Position numbers and translations under genes: made by a program
Source of the DNA: Acidisarcina sp.
GTDB taxonomy: Bacteria > Acidobacteriota > Terriglobia > Terriglobales > Acidobacteriaceae
Assembly: GCA_035539175.1 (NCBI GenBank)
Contig: DATLIY010000007.1
Coordinates: 930,001 to 994,000, forward strand
Reading direction: 5' to 3'
Length of the DNA: 64,000 nt
Part shown: piece after piece, positions 56,134-64,000 of the stretch
How positions within the stretch are numbered: the stretch's first letter is position 1
How the letters are laid out: the number at the start of each line of letters is the position of its first letter
Notes under the pieces: model-generated
What the model saw: only the letters and a program-made list of their open reading frames with translations
Told to the model about the DNA's origin: nothing
Databases searched by the model: none

Positions 56134-58026
56134 CTAACCTGCGTGGCTGACCGCAACTGCCTGACGATTGGCCAGAATAGGAGCCAGACGTTCGAGCGCG
56201 GCCGCTACGCTCAGCCCATACTTCGCGCGCAACTGGTCCGGCTTGCCGTGCTCGATAAATTGATCGGGCCAGCCGATCCGCACCACCGGCACGTCGATCT
56301 GCATTTCGTTCAACGCTTCAATGACGGCGCTGCCGAAGCCGCCCATCAGCACATGATCTTCTAACGTAACAATCGCGGTTACTTTCTTTGCATAGGCCGC
56401 GAGCAGGTCGCGATCCAGCGGCTTGACGAAGCGCGGGTTGATGACTGCCGCGGAGAATCCTTTAAGTTCGAGGGCCTGCGCAAGTTCCTTTGCCAGGGAG
56501 ACCATGCTTCCCAGGCCAAAGACCGCGACATCGCGGCCGTCGGCGAGAACCTCTCCCTTGCCGATGGGCAGAGCGACAGGATGCTCTTTGACAATCGCTC
56601 CCGGGCCAATGCCGCGCGGGTAACGGATCGCGCAGGGACCGGGCTGCAGCATCGCCGTGTACATCATGTCCGCCAGTTCGTCTTCATCCTTGGGGTCCAT
56701 GTGGATGATGTTTGGAATTCCCCTGAGGTAGGAGATATCGAAGAGGCCGTGATGGGTAGCACCATCGTCTCCCGAAAGACCGCCACGATCCATGCAGAAG
56801 ACGACCGGCAGATTCTGCAGGCAGACGTCGTGCACGATGGGATCGAAGGCGCGCTGGAGAAATGTGGAATAGATGGCGCAGAAGGGCTTGAACCCCTGGG
56901 TCGCCATGCCCGCGGCAAAGACGACAGCGTGCTCCTCTGCGATGCCTACGTCGAAGTAGCGCCGCGGATGGTGCGGGCGAAAGAGGTCGAGCCCGGTGCC
57001 GTTCGGCATGGCACCGGTAATGGCCACAATTTTGTCGTTCTCGTTCGCCAGCTTGACCAGCGTATTGGCAAACACCTCGGAGTAGGTGGGCTGGCTGGAG
57101 GACTTGGTCTCCCCGGTCTCCGGATCATAGGGTCCCAGTCCGTGGAACTTCTTCTGCTTGTCGAGAGCTGGCTGGAAGCCGCGTCCTTTTTGCGTAATGG
57201 TGTGCAGCAGTACAGGGCGGTCCTGGGTCTTGAGAAACTTCAGGGTCTCAATCATGAGGCCGATGTTGTGTCCGTCGAGCGGGCCATAGTAGGTCAGGCC
57301 AAACTCCTCAAAGAACATGGACGGCCAAAGCATGCCCTTGGCAGCCTCCTCCGCCTTGCGAACGACGTTGACGGCCGTCTTGCCGCCGAGCCGCTCCAGC
57401 AGCCGGCCTGCGGTGTCGTGCAGCGAGGTATAGCGCTCATTGGTGACAATCTTGTGCAGGTAGCTGGCAATGGCGCCGACGTTGCGATCGATGGACCACT
57501 CGTTGTCGTTGAGAATGACGATCAGGCGGCGTGTCGATTCGCCAATATTGTTCAGTGCTTCATAGGAGATGCCGTTGGTGAAGGCAGCATCTCCGGCGAG
57601 CGCGATGACGTGCTCCCGGGTGCCTGCCAGGTCGCGGGCCACAGCCATGCCCAGAGCAGCGGAGAGCGCAGTGCCTGCGTGACCGGCGCCGAAGGAGTCG
57701 TGGGGACTCTCGGAGCGCATCATGAAGCCGTTGAGCCCGCCGGGCTGGCGGATGGTCTCAAACTGCTCGCGGCGCCCGGTGAGCAGCTTGTGAATGTAAG
57801 CCTGGTGGCTGACGTCGAAGACAAACTTATCCCTCGGCGTGTCAAAGACGTAGTGCATCGCGAGCGTGAGCTCTACAACGCCAAGGTTCGGTCCCAGGTG
57901 GCCACCGGTCTTGGACAGGACAAGGATAAGGCGATCCCGTATCTCCTGTGCCAGTGTCTCCAGTTGTGAGATCGAAAGGCTCTTGATATCGGCAGGCGAA
58001 TTGATCTGATCGAGTAAGTTCGGCAT
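56134..58026 (-). CDS. dxs: 1-deoxy-D-xylulose-5-phosphate synthase
   Basis: A 630-residue thiamine-diphosphate enzyme, first step of the MEP isoprenoid pathway, condensing pyruvate and glyceraldehyde-3-phosphate. SKTGGHLGPNLGVVELT, VFDVSHQAYIHKLLTGR, DVGIAEEHAVVFAAG and the GGLSGDDGATHHG loop are standard. The TPP motif reads GDAAFTNG rather than the usual GDG start. I chose the ATG at 58026; the upstream start at 58083 lies next to the terminator of the preceding gene. Confidence 0.95.
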   Translation of the reverse strand: MPNLLDQINSPADIKSLSISQLETLAQEIRDRLILVLSKTGGHLGPNLGVVELTLAMHYVFDTPRDKFVFDVSHQAYIHKLLTGRREQFETIRQPGGLNGFMMRSESPHDSFGAGHAGTALSAALGMAVARDLAGTREHVIALAGDAAFTNGISYEALNNIGESTRRLIVILNDNEWSIDRNVGAIASYLHKIVTNERYTSLHDTAGRLLERLGGKTAVNVVRKAEEAAKGMLWPSMFFEEFGLTYYGPLDGHNIGLMIETLKFLKTQDRPVLLHTITQKGRGFQPALDKQKKFHGLGPYDPETGETKSSSQPTYSEVFANTLVKLANENDKIVAITGAMPNGTGLDLFRPHHPRRYFDVGIAEEHAVVFAAGMATQGFKPFCAIYSTFLQRAFDPIVHDVCLQNLPVVFCMDRGGLSGDDGATHHGLFDISYLRGIPNIIHMDPKDEDELADMMYTAMLQPGPCAIRYPRGIGPGAIVKEHPVALPIGKGEVLADGRDVAVFGLGSMVSLAKELAQALELKGFSAAVINPRFVKPLDRDLLAAYAKKVTAIVTLEDHVLMGGFGSAVIEALNEMQIDVPVVRIGWPDQFIEHGKPDQLRAKYGLSVAAALERLAPILANRQAVAVSHAG

Positions 58027-58088
58027 TCGTTGGACCGTTCGCTCCGGCACGGGGGAAACTCGCTCCCGAGCCGTACGCGGCACGCATG

Positions 58089-58114
58089 AAAAAAGACTCC
58101 TAACGGAGGGAGCC
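58089..58114 (-). terminator. Terminator between the symporter gene and dxs
   Basis: On the minus strand GGCTCC pairs with GGAGTC (one G-T pair) around a short loop, followed by TTTTTT. It lies about 150 bases after the symporter stop and 60 before the dxs start. Confidence 0.65.
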
Positions 58115-58266
58115 TTAACAGTGAGTATATCAAGCCGCGCGGACTGAAAAGGGTTTTGACCGGATACATGCTTCCGGATACCCCCTCATATCCCCTTGGA
58201 TCTCATCTGGCCGGACCAGTTATGGAGAGATCCGGCCGGCCCTCTCTGGAGCGAAAACGTGTGCCG

Positions 58267-59676
58267 TCAACCTTCCAGCGCGGAAATTGCTCCAGAAGAA
58301 GGGTCTTCGCTGCCAAACTCTCCCTCCCACCGCGCCACCACCACACTCGCAAGGCAATTGCCGACGACGTTGATGGTGGTGCGGCCCATGTCCATGACGG
58401 CATCGATGCCGAGGATGAGAAAGATCGGCTCCACCGGCAGGCGAAAGGTGGAGGCGGTGGCCAGCAGCACAACCAGGGTAGCCCGAGGAACTCCGGCTAC
58501 GCCCTTGCTCGTCAGCATGAGCGTGGCGACCATCATGAGCTGCTGCTTCCATCCCATGGAGAGGCCCGCCGCCTGCGCGACGAAGATGGAGGCCAGCGCC
58601 AGATAGAGCGTTGAGCCGTCGAGGTTGAAGCTGTAACCGGCAGGAATGACGAAGCTGACGATGCGCCGCGGCACGCCGAGAGCTTCCATTGCCTCCATGG
58701 CGCGCGGCATGGCCGCCTCAGAGGTGCTGGTGGCAAAGGCGATCGTTGCCGGTTCCGACACGGCGCGAAGAAAACGCCGCACCGGCACACGGGCAAGCAA
58801 CGCCACCGGAAGCAGGACAAGAACTGCAAAGGCGGCAAGAGCGAGATAAAGCGTAAGCAGCAGCTTGCCAAGGTTGACCATGACTCCCAGGCCGGAGTGA
58901 CCTACGGTATAAGCCAGCGCCGCTCCTACGCCGATTGGCGCAAAGTACATCACGATGTTGGTGAACTGGAACATCGTCTCTGTGAGCGATTCTGCAACGC
59001 GCAGCAGCGGAGCACGTTTCGCTTCCGGCAGCCGGCCCAGGGCTATGCCAAAGATCACCGCGAACACGGCCACCTGCAGGATCTGATTCTCGGCAACGGA
59101 CTTGGCGATGTTCTCCGGAACGATGTGCAGCAGGAATTGCTCCCAGCTCAGCGGCGGCACGGGCGGAGGCAGCGCGATACCGCTGGCGGCCATCTGCTGC
59201 GGGACGGCCAGGCCTACGCCAGCCTTGCTGATGTTGATGGCGGCTAACCCGATGAAGAGCGCCAGCGTCGTCAGCACTTCAAAATAGACCAGCGACTTTA
59301 GCCCCAGACGGCCAATGCCCTTCGCACTCCCCTGCGCCGCCACGCCGGTAATCAGCGAGCCGAGGATGAGGGGAGCAACGATGGTCTTGATCATGCGTAG
59401 AAAGAGATCGCCCAGCACGCGCAGATGAACGGCGGTGGCGGGCGCATCCAGCCCGAGTTCGATGCCGGCAAGCATCGCCCAGAAGATCCAGACGGTGAGC
59501 GAGCGGCGGCGAACCGCGGCCCATGCCGCAATCAGCAGCGCCGCAATTCGCAGGGCGAAGGGCAGAAGGTGCAGCCGCGGCTCAGGATGCCAGTAGACGG
59601 ACAAAAGGACGCCAGCCAGGAAGAGCACTGCGCCCGCCGGCAGGAAGCCCGGAGTTCTCCGCTCTCTCTGTGCCAT
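58267..59676 (-). CDS. Dicarboxylate/amino acid:cation symporter (DAACS family)
   Basis: A 469-residue secondary transporter of the GltP/DctA group. After two N-terminal segments, LRVLGDLFLRMIKTIVAPLILGSLITGVA is the family start; later signatures are FATSTSEAAMPRAMEAMEALGVP (the Ser-rich hairpin HP1), YSFNLDGSTLYLALASIFVAQAAG (TM7 NLDG-type motif), and SKGVAGVPRATLVVL (HP2). Substrate is glutamate, aspartate or C4-dicarboxylate; it cannot be fixed by reading. The ATG at 59676 gives the normal length; the frame continues 175 codons upstream without membrane character. Confidence 0.88.
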   Translation of the reverse strand: MAQRERRTPGFLPAGAVLFLAGVLLSVYWHPEPRLHLLPFALRIAALLIAAWAAVRRRSLTVWIFWAMLAGIELGLDAPATAVHLRVLGDLFLRMIKTIVAPLILGSLITGVAAQGSAKGIGRLGLKSLVYFEVLTTLALFIGLAAINISKAGVGLAVPQQMAASGIALPPPVPPLSWEQFLLHIVPENIAKSVAENQILQVAVFAVIFGIALGRLPEAKRAPLLRVAESLTETMFQFTNIVMYFAPIGVGAALAYTVGHSGLGVMVNLGKLLLTLYLALAAFAVLVLLPVALLARVPVRRFLRAVSEPATIAFATSTSEAAMPRAMEAMEALGVPRRIVSFVIPAGYSFNLDGSTLYLALASIFVAQAAGLSMGWKQQLMMVATLMLTSKGVAGVPRATLVVLLATASTFRLPVEPIFLILGIDAVMDMGRTTINVVGNCLASVVVARWEGEFGSEDPSSGAISALEG

Positions 59677-59935
59677 GGCTACGGTTGGACTGTCGTGCTG
59701 CTCTGGCTGCAAAGCTGCTTCCCTTCCCCGGCTTTCCTTCCCCGACGGAGAAATTGCATGGAGAAATTGCGTCGCCTCCAGCGTATCCGATAGGCGGCTC
59801 GACGATGGCGGAAATCCTCGCACGCTCAGAGGCCGCAGACTCGACAATACGTGCTGCACGCGTTCCCATGTGGGCGATACCATACCTGCAAGCGATACCG
59901 GGCAGGTTTTCATGCACGGATCGGTACCCATCACC

Positions 59936-60478
59936 ATGAAGCCATTTCTTGCACAGACGATTTTGTTCGCCAGCCTCGCGCTCGCAGTTGCTCCCGGATT
60001 GCAGGGGCAGATGCTCGATCCCCTTGCCACGCCCCCCTCATCGAGCCAATTCACGGACCCATCCGAGAATCCGGGACGCGCCTTCCTCTTCGATCTGGAG
60101 GCACGTTTTGCGCGGGCTACGGCCACGGGAGGAGGCGCCGCGTTCTCCTCGTACTTCGCAGACGATGCGGTAACTCTCTCGAACGGCAAGGCAGCCGTCA
60201 CTGGTCGGGCTGCGATTGCCGCGGCGGCAACGTGGTCGCCGAGGGAATATCAGTTGACCTGGACTCCGCAGGGCGGGCAGATGTCGCCTTCAGGCGACAT
60301 GGGTTTTACCTGGGGACATTACGAAGGCCACGCCAAAGACCGAAACGGGAACTCCATTGTGTCCGCCGGGCGATATATGACGATCTGGCGCAAGCAGTCC
60401 GATGGGAGCTGGAAGGTTGTGCTCGACTCCAGCAACGACGAGCCTCCCGCAGCAGGCGATTGCTGCAAAATACCATGA
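59936..60478 (+). CDS. Secreted SnoaL/DUF4440-like protein
   Basis: A 180-residue protein with a signal peptide (PFLAQTILFASLALAVAPGLQG) and an NTF2-like domain: an N-terminal helix (FLFDLEARFARATA), FSSYFADDAVTLSNGKAAVTGRAAI, MGFTWGHYEGHA and a C-terminal WRKQSDGSWKVVLDSSND strand pair. Such domains include enzymes and binding proteins; there is no clue to ligand. The ATG at 59936 fits the signal peptide; one at 59912 adds eight residues. Confidence 0.75.
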   Translation: MKPFLAQTILFASLALAVAPGLQGQMLDPLATPPSSSQFTDPSENPGRAFLFDLEARFARATATGGGAAFSSYFADDAVTLSNGKAAVTGRAAIAAAATWSPREYQLTWTPQGGQMSPSGDMGFTWGHYEGHAKDRNGNSIVSAGRYMTIWRKQSDGSWKVVLDSSNDEPPAAGDCCKIP

Positions 60479-60653
60479 CATTTTCGACAGAGGAATCAAG
60501 TTAGTTCCCTGTTCGATGCAGGGTCATACCCGCTGGTAACACAGCTTTAAGCACCGAGGTGGGATGTACCTAACTGGTGAATGGCTCTAAGGTTGCAGCG
60601 TGCATGAGGGTCCTCTTTGCAACAATGCAAATTGAGGATTGAAGCCGCCAGAA

Positions 60654-63056
60654 ATGTCACCGGATCCATTGGTCATGCAGCGAGAAGAAGCCGAGAGGCT
60701 GAGGGCTCTGCTGCAATACGAAACACTCGACAGCCTTCCCGATCCAGCGCTCGACGACATCGCGCGACTGGCGGCAGAGATCTGTCGTGGACCCTATGCC
60801 TATGTGGGTTTTATCGATGCCAGCCGGGTATGGTTTAAGGCTCGCTATGGATTCGAAGCACGCGAAACCTCACGCGTCTCTTCTGCATGCCAGTATGCGA
60901 TGCAGAGCACCAAGCCACTGCTGATCGCCGACGCATGCGAGGATCTGCGCTTCCCCCCGGAAGGCATACCTCTCGCTTCCGGGATTCACTGCCGTTCCTA
61001 TGTAGGAGCCCCGATGGTCTCGCCCTCGGGCCACGTCATCGGCACGCTCGCCGTTCTCTCTCCGGAGCCGAATGCCTTTACCGGGCAGCAGGCGAGTATG
61101 CTGCAGATTCTTGCGGCGCAGGTGGTGACACGCATCGAGCTCTACGCGCGGATTCGGATGCAGGAGCGCGGCGTGCGCGCGCGGCAGCGCATCGAACGGG
61201 CGCTGACGGTGGAGCGCAACTTCGTCTCCGCGGTACTGGACACGATCAGCGCGCTGGTGCTGGTGCTCGATACCGCCGGGCGCATCGTGCGCTTTAACCG
61301 TGCCTGCGAAAAGATGTCGGGCTACAGCTTCGGCGAGCTGGTCGGGCGCTCCTTTCCCGAGGAACTCTTCCTCTCCCAGGAACGCGCCTATGCCATGCAG
61401 ATGATTGAAGAAGCACGCGCCGGCAAACTGGTGGGAAATTACGAGATCCACTGGCTGCCGCGAGCCGGACGCAAGCGCCGCATCGCATGGACAGCGACTC
61501 CTCTGACCGATGCCAATGGCGAGGTGAACTTCATCATCACCACGGGAGTGGACATCACCGAGCAGCGCGAAGCCGAGGTGGCCTTGCGCGCCAGCGAAAC
61601 GCGGTACCGCCAACTGGTGGAAGGCAGCCTGGCTATGGTGTGTACCCACGATCTGCAAGGGCGCATCCTGTCCATCAATCCGCATGCGGCGCAGGACCTG
61701 GGCTACTCCATCGATGAACTGGTGGGCAAGCGGATGGCAGACCTGGTCCCGACAAAGTACCGCGACGATTTTGAGCGGTACCTGCTTACCATCCAGAACA
61801 CCCACGAAGACAAGGGACTGCTCTACCTGCGTCACAAGCACGGTGGCGTGCGCGTGATGGCGTATAGCAACAAGTTGATCGCGTTGCCGGACGAGGAGCC
61901 ATTCATCCTGGGACATGGCATCGACATCACCGAGAAGACGGATGCGGAAGAGAAGCTGCATGCGCTGATGCGCCAGCGCGAATCGATTCTGGAATCGGTG
62001 GGCGATGGCATCTATGGCATGGACATGGATGGCCGGTTGAGCTTCCTGAATCCCAGCGCGGCAAACATGCTGGGCTACGGCGTAGAAGAAATCCTGGGCA
62101 GAAACATGCACCAGCTCGTGCATCACACCCGCGCGGATGGCACCCCTTACGCGGCGGAAGATTGCCCCATCAACACCAGCCTGCACCGCGATACGCCGAT
62201 CCGGGTGCGCGACGAGGTGTACTGGCGTCAGGACGGCACCAGCTTCCCGGTCGAATACGTAGCCTGTCCACTGGTCGACAATGGACGCACCACCGGCATC
62301 GTCGTCGCGTTCCAGGATGTGACCGAACGCCGCCGCCTGGAGCGCATGAAGGACGAATTCATCTCCACCGTCAGCCACGAACTGCGCACCCCGCTGACCT
62401 CCCTGCGGGCCGCTCTGGGACTGCTCGCCGGCGGATTGCTGAACGAACGCCCGGAGAAGACGGCGCAGATGCTGAACCTCGCCGTGGGCAACTGCGACCG
62501 GCTTGCCCGTCTGGTAAACGACATTCTGGACTTCGAGCGTATCGGCAGCGGCAAGTCGAACCTGAGCTGCGCGGTGCATCCCGCAGGCGACCTGCTGCAC
62601 CGGGCCGCGGAGGTTATGCAGCCCAGTGCGACCAAGGCTGAGGTGCGATTCCGCATCGAGTCCGACTCCGTGGATGTGTGGGCCGACGGCGACCGCATCC
62701 TGCAGACGTTGACCAACCTGATCGGCAACTCCATCAAATTCTCCGCGCCGGGCGGCGAGATTCGCCTGTGCGCACGCCTGAACGCCAAGGGGATGGTGCA
62801 GATCGAGGTGCATGATGAGGGCCGCGGAATCCCGGCCGACAAGCTCGGCATCATCTTCGAGCGGTTCCAGCAGGTGGATGCCTCCGACTCGCGTGCCATG
62901 GGTGGAACCGGCCTGGGACTGGCCATCTGCCGCAGCATCGTGAAAGAGCATGGCGGAGATATCTGGGCAGAGAGCGTTCCCGACAAGGGAAGCTCGTTTT
63001 ATCTCACGCTGCCGATGCCCGTCGTCGCACTCCGCCGCAGCGCCGCGTCAAGATAG
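60654..63056 (+). CDS. Sensor histidine kinase with GAF and three PAS domains
   Basis: About 800 residues, apparently cytoplasmic (no membrane segment). In order: GAF (about 15-165, CQYAMQSTKPLLIADACEDLRF), PAS1 (about 190-305), PAS2 (about 315-440), PAS3 (about 445-560, DGIYGMDMDGRLSFLNPSA), HisKA with H-box FISTVSHELRTPLTS, and HATPase_c with NLIGNSIKF (N), DEGRGIP (G1) and GGTGLGLAI (G2). All kinase motifs are intact. No response regulator lies next to it. The signal is unknown; GAF plus PAS suggests a small ligand, redox or light cue. A TTG at 60639 is an alternative start. Confidence 0.9.
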   Translation: MSPDPLVMQREEAERLRALLQYETLDSLPDPALDDIARLAAEICRGPYAYVGFIDASRVWFKARYGFEARETSRVSSACQYAMQSTKPLLIADACEDLRFPPEGIPLASGIHCRSYVGAPMVSPSGHVIGTLAVLSPEPNAFTGQQASMLQILAAQVVTRIELYARIRMQERGVRARQRIERALTVERNFVSAVLDTISALVLVLDTAGRIVRFNRACEKMSGYSFGELVGRSFPEELFLSQERAYAMQMIEEARAGKLVGNYEIHWLPRAGRKRRIAWTATPLTDANGEVNFIITTGVDITEQREAEVALRASETRYRQLVEGSLAMVCTHDLQGRILSINPHAAQDLGYSIDELVGKRMADLVPTKYRDDFERYLLTIQNTHEDKGLLYLRHKHGGVRVMAYSNKLIALPDEEPFILGHGIDITEKTDAEEKLHALMRQRESILESVGDGIYGMDMDGRLSFLNPSAANMLGYGVEEILGRNMHQLVHHTRADGTPYAAEDCPINTSLHRDTPIRVRDEVYWRQDGTSFPVEYVACPLVDNGRTTGIVVAFQDVTERRRLERMKDEFISTVSHELRTPLTSLRAALGLLAGGLLNERPEKTAQMLNLAVGNCDRLARLVNDILDFERIGSGKSNLSCAVHPAGDLLHRAAEVMQPSATKAEVRFRIESDSVDVWADGDRILQTLTNLIGNSIKFSAPGGEIRLCARLNAKGMVQIEVHDEGRGIPADKLGIIFERFQQVDASDSRAMGGTGLGLAICRSIVKEHGGDIWAESVPDKGSSFYLTLPMPVVALRRSAASR

Positions 63057-63255
63057 CCCTCTCCTAAAACTCTTCGATCGAACATTTCCTTCTAAAAGAC
63101 AGTTCGCTGTTATTTAACAGGACATTCTGCTGTTTTTCTGGAGCATAACGGCGTTGGATTGAATCTCAAGAAGTACATGGGCCTCGATCCGCGCCCAGAT
63201 CTTCGGCGACCAGACTCGGCTCGCTATACATTCCACAATGCAATCAGGAGAATTC

Positions 63256-64000
63256 ATGTCGAAGAAAACATATCGTGCTGTCCAGGTAGCTCGGCCAAAC
63301 GGCCCACTGGAGATAGTGGAGCGGGAGATAGTCGATCCCGGCCCGGGACAGGTGCGTGTGCGTGTGCACGCCTGCGGACTGTGCCATGGCGACGTTCTCA
63401 CTGTGATGGGTGCCTATCCGGGAATCCAGCTTCCGCGCGTACCGGGACACGAGATTGCCGGAGTCATCGATGCTATTGGCGATGGAGTGGCGGAGTGGAA
63501 GCCGGGCCAGCGCGTGGGCGTCGGCTGGTTCGGCGGAAGCTGCGGACACTGCCAATCCTGCCGTCGCGGAGACTTCCTCACCTGCCCGAATGGCGCTATA
63601 TCGGGAATCCACTTCGATGGCGGCTATGCGGAGTTCGTGATCGTTCCGGCTGCCGCGCTGGCGCTGATCCCGGAGGATCTCTCCGACGTGGAAGCAGGGC
63701 CGCTGATGTGCGCAGGCATGACGACCTTTAACGCGCTGCGCAATAGTGGAGCGCGCGCTGGAGATCTGGTGGCTATCCACGGAATCGGCGGCCTGGGGCA
63801 CCTCGGCGTGCAGTTCGCAGCCAGGATGGGCTTCCGGACGGTAGCGATTGCTCGCGGCCAGGATAAGGCAGCTCTTGCCAAAAAGCTGGGGGCACACCTC
63901 TACATCGATTCGACAACGCAGGACCCGGCTGCGGAGCTAACCAGGCTGGGAGGTGCCAGGGTGATTCTGGCTACAGTGACGAACGGGAAAGCCATGTCCT
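63256..64000 (+). CDS. Zinc-dependent alcohol dehydrogenase, 3' partial
   Basis: 248 residues are visible before the window ends. It is an MDR-family enzyme: catalytic zinc ligands Cys40 (HACGLCHGD) and His65-Glu66 (PGHEIAG), the structural zinc set CGHCQSCRRGDFLTC, the third catalytic Cys in PLMCAGMTTF, and the nucleotide loop GIGGLGHLGVQ. The arrangement is that of the AdhA/propanol-preferring type. AGGAG lies 5 bases before the ATG. The C-terminal third is outside the window. Confidence 0.9.
   Translation, partial: MSKKTYRAVQVARPNGPLEIVEREIVDPGPGQVRVRVHACGLCHGDVLTVMGAYPGIQLPRVPGHEIAGVIDAIGDGVAEWKPGQRVGVGWFGGSCGHCQSCRRGDFLTCPNGAISGIHFDGGYAEFVIVPAAALALIPEDLSDVEAGPLMCAGMTTFNALRNSGARAGDLVAIHGIGGLGHLGVQFAARMGFRTVAIARGQDKAALAKKLGAHLYIDSTTQDPAAELTRLGGARVILATVTNGKAMS

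Noticed and set aside
60870-62951. A 693-codon minus-strand open frame
   Set aside because: It is the antisense shadow of the histidine kinase, whose motifs are all intact on the plus strand.
63080-63135. Two small ACAG/CTGT hairpins after the histidine kinase
   Set aside because: The stems are only four or five pairs; too weak to call a terminator or a regulatory switch.

Overview
The window is GC-rich, densely coded bacterial chromosome (about 60% GC judged by eye). Its contents suggest an Acidobacteriota genome, probably class Terriglobia. Pointers are two tandem VWFA-domain secreted proteins of the type named for acidobacteria, several secreted Tyr/Gly/Gln-rich low-complexity proteins, a meso-DAP type MurE, and the dispersed repeat that reads CHPERSEG when translated. 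The taxonomic call is inference. I saw no rRNA, tRNA, insertion sequence, prophage or CRISPR array.

Left part (1-20 kb). A 5'-truncated cyclic beta-glucan synthase-like protein is followed by a small glucosaminidase, purH, a FUSC-family membrane protein, a large TPR lipoprotein-like or secreted protein, and a dNTP triphosphohydrolase. A minus-strand run then carries an aspartate-semialdehyde dehydrogenase-like protein without the catalytic cysteine, pssA and psd (phosphatidylethanolamine synthesis), overlapping by ATGA. A second overlapping run carries a MeaB GTPase fused to methylmalonyl-CoA epimerase, tsaB and rimI. A DHA2 multidrug transporter and an acyl-CoA dehydrogenase follow.

Middle (20-31 kb). 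This part has a VOC protein, a secreted repeat-rich protein, a cystathionine gamma-synthase-type PLP enzyme, the two VWFA proteins, and a tightly coupled plus-strand operon: DUF1015, N-acetylmuramoyl-L-alanine amidase, GerMN protein, murI. fabI and a REP-like repeat close it.

Division and cell wall cluster (31-54.8 kb, minus strand). In transcription order: promoter with MraZ-type boxes, mraZ, rsmH, ftsL, ftsI (with PASTA), murE, murF, mraY, murD, ftsW, murG, murC, ftsQ, ftsA, ftsZ, a second transpeptidase, the NAD(P)HX repair enzyme and tsaE. murB and ddl are absent from the cluster. Two plus-strand genes for small secreted Tyr/Gly/His-rich proteins sit between murG and murC and split it.

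Right part (55-64 kb). This part has DUF2127 and YdcZ-type membrane proteins, dxs, a dicarboxylate/amino-acid symporter, a secreted SnoaL-like protein, a GAF-PAS-PAS-PAS histidine kinase, and a zinc alcohol dehydrogenase running off the window edge.

The most interesting items are: the mraZ promoter/operator with a possible 28-residue membrane peptide gene ahead of mraZ; the MeaB-epimerase fusion; the cysteine-less Asd paralogue in a phospholipid operon; the beta-glucan synthase without its phosphorylase module; a terminator-like hairpin in the leader of the glucosaminidase gene; and the interruption of the dcw cluster.
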